NCBI GenBank assembly: GCA_030016635.1 | Contig: JASEJQ010000015.1 | Span: 1-44,047 of the forward strand | DNA length: 44,047 bases | DNA from: Thermoanaerobacteraceae bacterium | Lineage (GTDB): Bacteria; Bacillota; Thermoanaerobacteria; Thermoanaerobacterales; UBA4877 | Reading direction: 5' to 3' | Shown: piece by piece, positions 5,722-13,203 of the stretch | How the letters are laid out: every line of letters begins with the position of its first letter | How positions within the stretch are numbered: the first letter of the stretch is position 1 | The notes under the pieces: generated by a model | Told to the model about the DNA's origin: nothing | Databases searched by the model: none | Seen by the model: the letters and a program-made list of their open reading frames with translations, nothing else | Position numbers and translations under genes: made by a program

Positions 5722-7862
5722 AAAGACTCATATCATTGATCCTTTTGCTTGCTCTATTGCTCACGGCCTGCGCCTCTGGAGGTGCACCTTCGGAGAATGC
5801 TGAAAAACAAGAGCCGGTTGATGTCAAACCAGAAGGGGCTTCATTTACTATTGATAGGACATATGCTCCTGTTGCTGTAAACCCGGTAAATCAGGATTAT
5901 GCGATTGAGAAACTGGATGACATTGTAAACCTTCCCCAGTTCGGTGATTTTACGGAGAACCAGAAAAGGAGGCTTCTTAATGACTATTTCTTTATAGCAC
6001 CATCTGACAAGGAACAGCTTTTTTATACCTATGAGCTTAACAGCTATAACAATATCCCCAGCTTTATAACCTCCGACAGCATCCTGCATTCCTTCCATAT
6101 GTTTTATGACTACACCCTGAGGACACTGGAGAGCGAGCACCTTGCCGCCCTGCTGGAAGACATGACATCCAGGATGTATCAGGATTCAGTAAGGTTATAT
6201 GGCGAGGTTAAAGACCAGGAGTTAAAGGCGGCCGCCGGTAAGAATATAGCCTATTTTGCCGTGGCCATGAACCTGTTGGCCCCAGATAAGGATATAGTCC
6301 TTCCAAAGGAAATTCAGACAATGGTGGAAAAAGAGCTGGAAAAGGTGAATGCCGCAGAGGGTAGGGGCCCCTCCGACATATTCAACTTCGACCTGGACTA
6401 TACCCAGTTTAAACCCCGTGGCCACTATACCCGCTCTGACAAACTGCAGAGGTATTTTAAGGCATTTATGTGGTATGGGACCGTACCATTCCCCTTTGAA
6501 ATAAACGAGGCACCGGCATATGATTCCATACGCCAGGCCGCTATGATGGCCATAAGCACAATAAATGACCCTGAGGCCTATAAAGACTACAAAGAGCTGT
6601 ATGATATAACCAGCTTTATGGTGGGGCGTACCGACGACCTTAATATCTACGACTACGAAAAGCTTTTAAAGGCAGCCATGGGGGATGATATGAGGGTTGA
6701 GAGGCTCAGCGACACATCGATACTGGACAGCATAACAGCAGAAGCAAAGAAATTGCCGCCTCCAATGATTCAGCAGGACCTTTTGAATATCCCGGGCGGA
6801 ATCCAGTTTAGATTTATGGGTCAGAGGTATATACCAGACTCACGGATTTTACAGGAACTCACGCATTTTAAATACAGGCCGTTCCCCAAGGGCCTGGATG
6901 TTATGGGCATACTGGGTTCAGATAAGGCACACAGCCTTCTCTTTGACTACTACAATGAGGATGAAAAATGGGGTAAATATGCAGAAAACTATGATAAGAT
7001 GGACGCCGAATTTAATTCACTCAGCGATGAGGAATGGCGTGATAACATATACTCTGGCTGGCTGTGGTCATTAAAGGTACTGTTTGAAAAAAGTGACTCC
7101 AGCCCTTCATTCATGAAGAAGGAAAGCTGGAACAGCAAGCAGCTTATAACGGGCCTATCAAGCTGGGCCGAGCTAAGGCATGACACCATCCTCTATGGTA
7201 AACAGTCTGGTGCAGAGAGAGGTGATGGCTACAGCGGATATACTCCTACAGGGTATGTGGAACCTGTGCCTGAATTCTACAACAGGCTGCTCTGGGTTAA
7301 CGACACCCTGAAGGCATACGTTGAATATATTGGAAATGCCGGAGAAAACGATAGGATTCAAAGACTATCAGAAGGTCTTAATCAAATGGGTGACACACTT
7401 AAGAGCCTGCGTGATATATCCACAAAAGAGCTGGAGGGGAAAGAGCTTACCCAGGATGAGTGGTACTTTATATATGACTATGGTGCCCTCTTAGAGGCCT
7501 TAGCCTCATCCACCATAGAGGGTGAGGGAGGCCAGCCTGTACGCTGGTTTGAGATAACCTCAGAGACAGACAGAAACATGGCATGTGTGGCTGATGTCCA
7601 TACCTCCTATAATGAATGTCTGGAAGAGGGGGTCGGCCAGGCCAATGAGATATATGTGGCTGTGCCTATAATGGGAAAGATATACTTAACCCGCGGTGCC
7701 TCATTCTCATACTATGAGTTTACATGGCCAACAGATGACCGCCTCACCGATGAGAAGTGGCAGGATCTTTTAAAGGATGGCCAGGCCCCTACAGTGCCTG
7801 ACTGGGAAAAGGCACTCATAAGTGACGAGAAATCTGAGATACCGCCGGCAGAGATAGAGTGA
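5718..7862 (+). CDS. DUF3160 domain lipoprotein
   Basis: A 714-residue protein with a lipoprotein signal (lipobox LLTAC, Cys18) and a large extracytoplasmic region. I recognise the DUF3160 family from the segments around LDDIVNLPQFGDFTENQ, SFITSDSILHSFHMFYDY and AYFAVAMNLL, and the C-terminal part with ADVHTSYNECLEEGVGQ and PIMGKIYLTRGASFSYYEF. The family is typically 600-800 residues, mostly helical and of unknown function. Its ATG overlaps the stop of the preceding FG-GAP-like gene, so the two form one operon. The downstream neighbour, zur, is convergent; I saw no strong hairpin in the 77-base gap. Confidence 0.85.
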   Translation: MKRLISLILLLALLLTACASGGAPSENAEKQEPVDVKPEGASFTIDRTYAPVAVNPVNQDYAIEKLDDIVNLPQFGDFTENQKRRLLNDYFFIAPSDKEQLFYTYELNSYNNIPSFITSDSILHSFHMFYDYTLRTLESEHLAALLEDMTSRMYQDSVRLYGEVKDQELKAAAGKNIAYFAVAMNLLAPDKDIVLPKEIQTMVEKELEKVNAAEGRGPSDIFNFDLDYTQFKPRGHYTRSDKLQRYFKAFMWYGTVPFPFEINEAPAYDSIRQAAMMAISTINDPEAYKDYKELYDITSFMVGRTDDLNIYDYEKLLKAAMGDDMRVERLSDTSILDSITAEAKKLPPPMIQQDLLNIPGGIQFRFMGQRYIPDSRILQELTHFKYRPFPKGLDVMGILGSDKAHSLLFDYYNEDEKWGKYAENYDKMDAEFNSLSDEEWRDNIYSGWLWSLKVLFEKSDSSPSFMKKESWNSKQLITGLSSWAELRHDTILYGKQSGAERGDGYSGYTPTGYVEPVPEFYNRLLWVNDTLKAYVEYIGNAGENDRIQRLSEGLNQMGDTLKSLRDISTKELEGKELTQDEWYFIYDYGALLEALASSTIEGEGGQPVRWFEITSETDRNMACVADVHTSYNECLEEGVGQANEIYVAVPIMGKIYLTRGASFSYYEFTWPTDDRLTDEKWQDLLKDGQAPTVPDWEKALISDEKSEIPPAEIE

Positions 7863-7939
7863 GGTAAACTGTCCAAAGTAGGCAAAGTCGGCATGTAAAG
7901 GCTGGAGGCACCTTAAAGTTAGGAATCAAAAATAATTTA

Positions 7940-8359
7940 TTATAACCTGTCTTTCCGGCACTCCTTGCAGTACCCATATACCTCAAACCGGTGACCTGTA
8001 GGCATAAAACCTGTTTCATCAAGCACCTGCTTTAGTTCAATCAGGGGGCAGAAGTCAAAGGATATGGTCTTTCCACAGTTTTTGCATACTAAGTGGTGGT
8101 GGTGCTCCTCCTCATCCCTGTATGCAAAGAGGGTGTTACCTGTCCCATCCGTCATCTCGCATATAAGCCCTACGGACTTTAGCGTCTCAATATTCCTGTA
8201 TATTGTGGAAAAGTTGATGTGAGGCCAGGCCATGCTGGCCTCTTTATAAAGCTCCTGGGCTGTCATGGCCCTATGTGCATCTCTCAATGTATCTATGAGT
8301 ACCCTCCTCTGATGTGTCAGCCTTACACCCTTTTCTCTGAAACTCTTCTCAATGTCCAT
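7940..8359 (-). CDS. zur: Fur-family zinc uptake regulator (Zur-like)
   Basis: A 139-residue Fur-family repressor. An N-terminal winged helix (LTHQRRVLIDTLRDAHRAM and NFSTIYRNIETLKSVGLI) precedes a metal-sensing region with EEHHHHLVCKNCGK and a second CxxC in GYCKECRK, which form the structural zinc site. Its position as last gene of the znu operon makes Zur the best subtype, although Fur and PerR cannot be excluded from sequence alone. The ATG at 8359 overlaps the znuB stop (TAATG). It would bind the 7-1-7 palindrome upstream of znuA and so control its own expression. Confidence 0.88.
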   Translation of the reverse strand: MDIEKSFREKGVRLTHQRRVLIDTLRDAHRAMTAQELYKEASMAWPHINFSTIYRNIETLKSVGLICEMTDGTGNTLFAYRDEEEHHHHLVCKNCGKTISFDFCPLIELKQVLDETGFMPTGHRFEVYGYCKECRKDRL

Positions 8360-9159
8360 TATTCCCTGCCCCTCTTCCAAAGCAGTACAACTACTAAGAT
8401 AAGCACAGATGTTATGACTATAGTACCTCCAGGGGCTAAGTTCCATATAAAGGAGGCTATGAGACCCACTATCACAGACACCAGGGCAACAATTATGGAG
8501 ATGGCCATGGTAGCCTTAAAACTCTTGCCTATCTGTATGCCCACCGCTGCCGGTATCACCATGAGCGAGGACACCAGAAGGGTGCCCACCACCCTGATGG
8601 AGAGTGCCACTGTAAGTGCAGTCAGTATTGTAAAGAATATGTTTATTGCCCCTGTATTCACCCCCGAAAACTTAGCTGCGTCCTCATCAAAGGTCATGTA
8701 GAAGAGCCGCCTGTATATATATATCATGGATAGAAGTATGAATATCCCTACGGCCAGTATGAGCCAAAGGTCTGCTGGGGTCACCGCTACAATAGAACCA
8801 AACAGATAGCTGAAAATGTCCACGTTGAATGCCCTGCCAAGACTTATCAGGATGGTGGCCAGGCCTATCCCTCCGGACATTACCACAGCTAAGGATATCT
8901 CGGCATATTTCTTAAAATAATTCCTTAGAAATTCAATAAACAATGCCGCCAGTGCCGACATAACAAGAGCGCCTAAGAAGGGATAAAATCCCAGAAGCAT
9001 CCCTGCTGCCACGCCGGAGAGTGACACATGGGACAGAGCGTCCCCTATCATGGACATCCTCCTTAAGACTATAAAGGTACCTATTATGGAGCATATTATG
9101 GCAATCATTATCCCTGCTGCAAAGGCCCTCTGCATGAAGGCATAGCTCAATATATCCAT
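8359..9159 (-). CDS. znuB: Zinc/manganese ABC transporter permease
   Basis: A 266-residue integral membrane protein of the ABC-3 (ZnuB/MntB) family with about eight hydrophobic segments. Family marks include the N-terminal MQRAFAAGIMIAIICSIIGTFIVLRRMSMIGDALSH region (in two parts, with the conserved GDALSH) and the C-terminal VGTLLVSSLMVIPAAV. It forms the membrane channel for the zinc ion delivered by ZnuA. The order znuA-znuC-znuB-zur, with gaps of 1-6 bases, points to one transcript. Confidence 0.92.
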   Translation of the reverse strand: MDILSYAFMQRAFAAGIMIAIICSIIGTFIVLRRMSMIGDALSHVSLSGVAAGMLLGFYPFLGALVMSALAALFIEFLRNYFKKYAEISLAVVMSGGIGLATILISLGRAFNVDIFSYLFGSIVAVTPADLWLILAVGIFILLSMIYIYRRLFYMTFDEDAAKFSGVNTGAINIFFTILTALTVALSIRVVGTLLVSSLMVIPAAVGIQIGKSFKATMAISIIVALVSVIVGLIASFIWNLAPGGTIVITSVLILVVVLLWKRGRE

Positions 9160-9165
9160 CCTGCA

Positions 9166-9894
9166 TCACTCCTCATCATAGATTCTATAGCCGAACACCT
9201 CTGCCAGATGTTCCTGGGTAAGATCCGGCGTGTTGTGGACATGCACCTTCCTGTTGCCTACACAGGCCACCTTAGTTGCCCTCTTTAAAATAGCATTTAT
9301 ATCATGACTCACCATGACAATGGTAAGGTTATATACCTTCTGCGTATCATCCAAGAGCTCATAAAATTCTGCCTCTGCTATGGCATCCACTCCGGTTGTG
9401 GGTTCGTCCATGAAGATTATCTCCGGTGACCCTATGAGGAGCCTGGCTAAAAACACCCTCTGCCTCTGCCCACCAGAGAGCTCACCTATAAGCTTATGCT
9501 TTACACTGCCCATTCCCACCATGTCCAGCACATTCTCAGCCCGGCGGTGCAGCTTGCCACCTCCTATCGGCCTCAGCCATTCCCTCATTCCTGTCATCAC
9601 TATTTCTTCCACTGTTGCAGGAAATGCTGTATTGATGTGAGCGGCGTACTGTGAGAGATAACCTACTCTCCCCCAGTCGTTAAACCTCCTTATATCTTCA
9701 CCAAAGAGCCTTACCGTGCCCTTCCAAGGCGTAAGCTCCCCTAAAGCTATCTTCATCAAAGTAGACTTCGCAGCACCATTTGGGCCTATAATGGCCATAT
9801 AGTCTCCCCTCTCCACCTCGAAGTTCACATCTTCCAGGACGGGGACGCTGGTATATCCAAACGTCACATCTTTTAACTCCAGAATCTTTTCCAT
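9166..9894 (-). CDS. znuC: Zinc ABC transporter ATP-binding protein
   Basis: A 242-residue ABC ATPase. Walker A is GPNGAAKST, the signature is LSGGQRQRVF, Walker B is IIFMDEPTTG, and the H-loop is in VMVSHDI. The second-last Walker A glycine is replaced by Ala (GAAKST where GAGKST is usual). To my knowledge this variant occurs in several Firmicute zinc/manganese transporters, so the protein is probably active. It energises ZnuB and sits between the binding protein and the permease genes. Confidence 0.92.
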   Translation of the reverse strand: MEKILELKDVTFGYTSVPVLEDVNFEVERGDYMAIIGPNGAAKSTLMKIALGELTPWKGTVRLFGEDIRRFNDWGRVGYLSQYAAHINTAFPATVEEIVMTGMREWLRPIGGGKLHRRAENVLDMVGMGSVKHKLIGELSGGQRQRVFLARLLIGSPEIIFMDEPTTGVDAIAEAEFYELLDDTQKVYNLTIVMVSHDINAILKRATKVACVGNRKVHVHNTPDLTQEHLAEVFGYRIYDEE

Positions 9895-9895
9895 A

Positions 9896-10768
9896 CTACT
9901 TCACCAACGCTTTCTTTAAATTCTCCAGGTTCTCTTCCATAAGGGAGAAATAGTCCTCGCCCCTGGCCTTTTGCTCATCCGTAAGCCCCTCTACAGGATC
10001 TAACACCAGTTTTTCTATACCGGTCTCATTTGCTATAGTGTCCGCCAGCCTCGGAGTGGTAAGGGGTTCAAAGAATACATATCCGATGTTGTTATCTTTA
10101 ATAAATTTGATTATCTCTGCCATCCTCCCGGGAGATGGCTCTGAACCAGGGGAAACTCCAGTTATAGACACCTGGTTGAGGTCATAATCCTCGCAGAGAT
10201 ATGCAAAGGCGGCATGAGTTGTAATAATGTCACGATACGTAGCCTTTGACAGCGTCTCCCGGTATTTTCTATCCAGGTCATCAAACCTCTTTTCCAGCGC
10301 CTTATAGTTTTCCGTATAATAGTCGGCATTTTCAGGGTCATCCTTTATCAGGGCCTTATAGATCTTCTCTGCCTGCTGCTTTGCCCTGACAGGACTTAAC
10401 CATATATGAGGGTCATTGTTTTTGGCTATCCCCTCTCCGGTATTTACCACCAGCACACCTTCATTGCTCAGTGAATCCTCTACCCTCTCAGCCCAGGCCT
10501 CCAGTCCACCTCCATTGAATACGAAAACATCGCTTCGTTCCAGTTCTGCCATGAGGTGTGGAGACGGTTCATACTCATGGGCATCTACTCCTGTTGGTAT
10601 TATCTGGGTAGCGTTTATGCAGTCTCCAGCTATCTTCATTGTAAAATCATACAGAGGGTATGTTGTGATATACACATTGAGTTTCTCATTCTCTGTCCTG
10701 GGTTTAGTGGTTGCACAGCCTGTCATCAGCATGAGAACAGCAATTAATATAATAGTTATTCGTTTCAT
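9896..10768 (-). CDS. znuA: Zinc ABC transporter substrate-binding lipoprotein
   Basis: A 290-residue cluster A-I metal-binding protein. The lipobox is LMTGC (Cys18). Metal ligands visible in order are His in GVDAHEYEPSP, His in DPHIWLSP, His in ITTHAAFAYL and an acidic residue in LVLDPVEG. The His/Asp-rich loop of many ZnuA proteins is absent, so zinc versus manganese preference is argued from the Zur-type operator and regulator in the operon. It is the first gene of znuA-znuC-znuB-zur and sits behind a strong promoter and a perfect palindrome. Confidence 0.92.
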   Translation of the reverse strand: MKRITIILIAVLMLMTGCATTKPRTENEKLNVYITTYPLYDFTMKIAGDCINATQIIPTGVDAHEYEPSPHLMAELERSDVFVFNGGGLEAWAERVEDSLSNEGVLVVNTGEGIAKNNDPHIWLSPVRAKQQAEKIYKALIKDDPENADYYTENYKALEKRFDDLDRKYRETLSKATYRDIITTHAAFAYLCEDYDLNQVSITGVSPGSEPSPGRMAEIIKFIKDNNIGYVFFEPLTTPRLADTIANETGIEKLVLDPVEGLTDEQKARGEDYFSLMEENLENLKKALVK

Positions 10769-10783
10769 ATATTCACCTCCAGT

Positions 10784-10798
10784 TGCAAATTATTTGCA
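10784..10798. promoter_or_regulatory. Zur-type 7-1-7 operator
   Basis: TGCAAAT, one base, ATTTGCA forms a perfect 7-1-7 inverted repeat, the geometry of Fur-family boxes. It lies between the znuA promoter and its start codon, so bound repressor would block transcription. A half-site (TGCAAAT) recurs at 10819-10825 in the promoter spacer. Confidence 0.75.
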
Positions 10799-10809
10799 TC
10801 TACACAAAT

Positions 10810-10839
10810 ATTATACCATGCAAATATTACCAGTGTCAA
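10810..10839 (-). promoter_or_regulatory. Sigma-A promoter of the znu operon
   Basis: On the minus strand a perfect TTGACA (10839-10834) and a perfect TATAAT (10815-10810) are separated by 18 bases. The predicted start is near 10803, just before the 7-1-7 operator. Confidence 0.8.
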
Positions 10840-10844
10840 ATCAA

Positions 10845-10869
10845 CAAAAAAGCCGGATTACTCCGGCTT
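10845..10869 (-). terminator. Intrinsic terminator of the ccdA-tlpA unit
   Basis: On the minus strand AGCCGGA and TCCGGCT pair across a GTAA loop, followed by seven T. The stem overlaps the stop codon of the thioredoxin gene and lies just upstream of the znu promoter. Confidence 0.85.
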
Positions 10870-11472
10870 ATCCATGTTCTCTAAATATGCAACCATCTGG
10901 TCATAATTCATGGCTGAGTTTACCACGGCCTTTATTACACCATTTTCATCAATAAACATGCTCTCAGGTATGAAGTATATGTTATAGACGTAGCCCACCG
11001 CCAGATCACTGTCCATGAGTATGGGGAAATCCAGCTTATTCTCTGAGATAAACTGCTTTACCTTTTCGGTGTCCTCTCCTAAATTGATTCCGTATATTAA
11101 TATCTTATCCCCATATTCCTTGTAAAACCTGTTTATCTCCGGCATCTCCATGCGGCAGTATGGGCACTCTGTGGTCCAGAAGTTTAAAAATACCTTTTTG
11201 CCCTTAAGCTTGCTTAATGTTACCTCGTTGCCGTTCAAATCTTTGAGTGTAAAATCCGGAGCGATATTCCCCACATTAATCCCCACCTCAGGGGCAGCTA
11301 AGTCACTCTCCTCCGGCGTTACCTCACGTGTATCGCTGTTGTCCTGTCCTGCCTCTACTGCCTGTTCCTCCTTCGGTGGAGCAGTGTTATCTTTACTGTT
11401 TGCAGAGCCACATGCTGAAGCTAACATCATGGCAAATACTATGAGAAAAACTAATAAAATATTCTTTTTCAT
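10858..11472 (-). CDS. TlpA/ResA-like thiol-disulfide oxidoreductase lipoprotein
   Basis: A 204-residue protein with a lipobox (LASAC, Cys21), an acidic linker to about residue 60, then an AhpC/TlpA thioredoxin fold. The active site is CPYC at residues 103-106 (FWTTECPYCRMEMPEI), with the cis-Pro region near YFIPESMFID. It should reduce disulfides outside the membrane, using electrons from the CcdA-like protein encoded 12 bases upstream. Target proteins are unknown; no cytochrome c biogenesis genes are visible in the window. Confidence 0.9.
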   Translation of the reverse strand: MKKNILLVFLIVFAMMLASACGSANSKDNTAPPKEEQAVEAGQDNSDTREVTPEESDLAAPEVGINVGNIAPDFTLKDLNGNEVTLSKLKGKKVFLNFWTTECPYCRMEMPEINRFYKEYGDKILIYGINLGEDTEKVKQFISENKLDFPILMDSDLAVGYVYNIYFIPESMFIDENGVIKAVVNSAMNYDQMVAYLENMDKPE

Positions 11473-11484
11473 AAGACACCTCCA

Positions 11485-12123
11485 TTATAGAAAATAACTG
11501 CTCACCCTTATAATAAGACCGGTATAGATGAGTATGCCAAATATAATGAGGATGATACCACTGGCAATCTTTATATAAGGGAGATATCTGTTAATACTTT
11601 TGTAGATGTCGAAAAATCTGTCTATGGCCAGGCCAAGGGAGTATATACTCAGCAGCCATATACCCATCCATATAGTATTGCTCATCCCTGCATATATCAA
11701 TATGGAGCCAAGTATAGGTCCCATACAGGGTGTCCACCCTGCAGCAAAGGAAAGCCCCAGCAGGAATGAGGAAATCAGCCCTGTATTCTCTCCCGGCTCA
11801 AAGGCCTTATATTCACGAGATAAGAAATACGACTGTATAAGGCCGGTCTGGTATATCCCAAAGAGTATAACTATCACTCCGCCTATCTTCCTGAAAATGA
11901 GCATATTGCCTCTTAAAAATCCCCCTATCAGCGTGGCCGAGGCACCAAGTGATATAAAAACTATGGAAAAACCCAGTACAAAACTTATAAGCCCCCAGAG
12001 CCTTTTTTCTTTCTCTCCACCTGCCACATAGGATACATAGCCCGGCAGAAGCGGTACAATGCATGGTGAAAAAAAAGAAAATAACCCTGCTGTGAATGAA
12101 GCTATAACTGAAACCTCTCCCAT
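11485..12123 (-). CDS. ccdA: CcdA/DsbD-type transmembrane electron transporter
   Basis: A 212-residue membrane protein of the DsbD/CcdA family. The two redox cysteines lie in FFSPCIVPLLPGY and GWTPCMGPILG. It passes electrons from cytoplasmic thioredoxin across the membrane to the TlpA-like protein encoded next. The ATG at 12123 follows GGAGGGG and is preferred over the GTG at 12129. Compared with the usual CcdA pattern, the stretch after YSLGLAI goes straight to DRFFDIYKSINRYLPY; relatives normally have about ten hydrophobic residues there, so part of a membrane segment may be missing. Confidence 0.88.
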   Translation of the reverse strand: MGEVSVIASFTAGLFSFFSPCIVPLLPGYVSYVAGGEKEKRLWGLISFVLGFSIVFISLGASATLIGGFLRGNMLIFRKIGGVIVILFGIYQTGLIQSYFLSREYKAFEPGENTGLISSFLLGLSFAAGWTPCMGPILGSILIYAGMSNTIWMGIWLLSIYSLGLAIDRFFDIYKSINRYLPYIKIASGIILIIFGILIYTGLIIRVSSYFL

Positions 12124-12201
12124 AAACACCCCTCCCCCATAGGGCTTTTATTTTTAGTATACCATATGATTCGCCAAATACAAAAAATAATCTTATCTTT
12201 T

Positions 12202-12348
12202 CTTCTTATAATACCTCAGCCTGTAAGAAGGATAGAAATACCCAAACCAGATGGAGGAATAAGACTGATAGGCATACCCACAGTAGTAGATAGACTAATA
12301 CAGCAGGCCATAGCCCAGACACTATCAGGAAAAAGTTGGTTGGTGTAG
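12202..12348 (+). pseudogene. N-terminal fragment of a group II intron reverse transcriptase
   Basis: Plus-strand translation gives PQPVRRIEIPKPDGG followed by IRLIGIPTVVDRLIQQAIAQ, the RT0/RT1 region of bacterial group II intron reverse transcriptase-maturases. The reading ends with unrelated residues and a stop at 12348, so only about 40 residues of the enzyme remain. The matching C-terminal part lies at 16177-16320 on the same strand, 3.8 kb away. No intron 5' end (GTGYG) is recognisable between ccdA and this point. Confidence 0.88.
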
Positions 12349-12470
12349 CTATTGCTTGTTGAAAAAAGTTCTATTAATTTATCAAAGAACAGTTTATTTG
12401 AAGGTTTAATATTTCCTGTTTAAGGCCTTAAACCTTAACTGGAAATTCTCTATAAATCATATTATACGAG

Positions 12471-12617
12471 GGGATAGAAAAGGGCATAGAAAAAGGAATA
12501 GAGAAAGGTGCAAAAGAGCGCAATATAGAAATTGCAAAAAAATTACTTAAAAAAGGTATGAGTATAGATAAAATCGCAGAACTTTCAAAAGAGAAAATAG
12601 CAAAGTTGATTAATTAA
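12471..12617 (+). pseudogene. C-terminal fragment of an Rpn-family nuclease
   Basis: A frame of 48 codons ending in TAA encodes repeated GIEKGIEKG units followed by EIAKKLLKKGMSIDKIAEL and a Lys-rich end. This is the typical tail of Rpn (recombination-promoting nuclease, formerly transposase_31) proteins. The PD-(D/E)xK nuclease domain is absent, and 12349-12470 shows no open frame of interest. It is a mobile-element remnant inside the disrupted intron. Confidence 0.75.
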
Positions 12618-12626
12618 TTACCAATA

Positions 12627-12667
12627 AAAAAACACCCCACCTTGATAAAAAGGTGGAGTGTTTTTTG
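12627..12667. terminator. Bidirectional terminator
   Basis: AACACCCCACCTT (12631-12643) and AAGGTGGAGTGTT (12650-12662) form a 13-bp stem with one mismatch. It is flanked by A-runs on the left and T-runs on the right. On the minus strand it would end the osmC transcript directly after its stop codon. Confidence 0.85.
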
Positions 12668-12670
12668 CGC

Positions 12671-13114
12671 TTATTCAATAATTGTATCTGTCAAAACTAA
12701 TTTAACTTCATTTGCAATAGAATCGCCTACAGGGCAGGTTTTTTCTATAAATTTTACAAATTCTTCTACTTTTTCTTTTGGCGAGTCTGTTTTTATGTGC
12801 ATTTTAAATCTTATCTCTTGAAATCCTGGCCTTACATCAGCTTTACCCATGAATCCGTCCAAATCAATGTCTCCTTCTAATTCAACCCAAAAACCTTGAA
12901 GGTTTATGCCTTTTGCTTTTGCAAAAGCTGCTGCTACAATTGATTGGCATGACCCAAAAGCACAAAGAAGAGCCTCTACAGGATTCATTCCTTTATCCGT
13001 ACCGCCTAATTCTTTAGGTTCGTCTAAGATTATTTTAAAACCTCTTACCTCACTTTCAACTGCCAAACCCTCTGGCAATTTTCTTGAAACTGCTTTAAAG
13101 GTTTCAATTGCCAT
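12671..13114 (-). CDS. OsmC/Ohr-family peroxiredoxin
   Basis: A 147-residue OsmC-family protein. The conserved cysteines are Cys56 in AFGSCQSIV and Cys127 in KTCPVGDS, the peroxidatic and resolving pair of the family; a further Cys51 lies one turn before. OsmC/Ohr enzymes reduce organic hydroperoxides, and several are known to be re-reduced by lipoylated proteins with dihydrolipoamide dehydrogenase. That is notable because the next gene is a lipoyl-Lpd fusion and the one after it is a lipoate ligase. AAAGGAGG supports the start. Codons are more AT-rich than in genes outside 12.1-16.4 kb. Confidence 0.9.
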   Translation of the reverse strand: MAIETFKAVSRKLPEGLAVESEVRGFKIILDEPKELGGTDKGMNPVEALLCAFGSCQSIVAAAFAKAKGINLQGFWVELEGDIDLDGFMGKADVRPGFQEIRFKMHIKTDSPKEKVEEFVKFIEKTCPVGDSIANEVKLVLTDTIIE

Positions 13115-13203
13115 TTTAAACTCCTCCTTTTATTTTTCAAAATTTATATATTTTGAAAGCTCCATAAGAGCTTCGAAAGCATATAGATAAATGGCGCTAA
13201 AAA

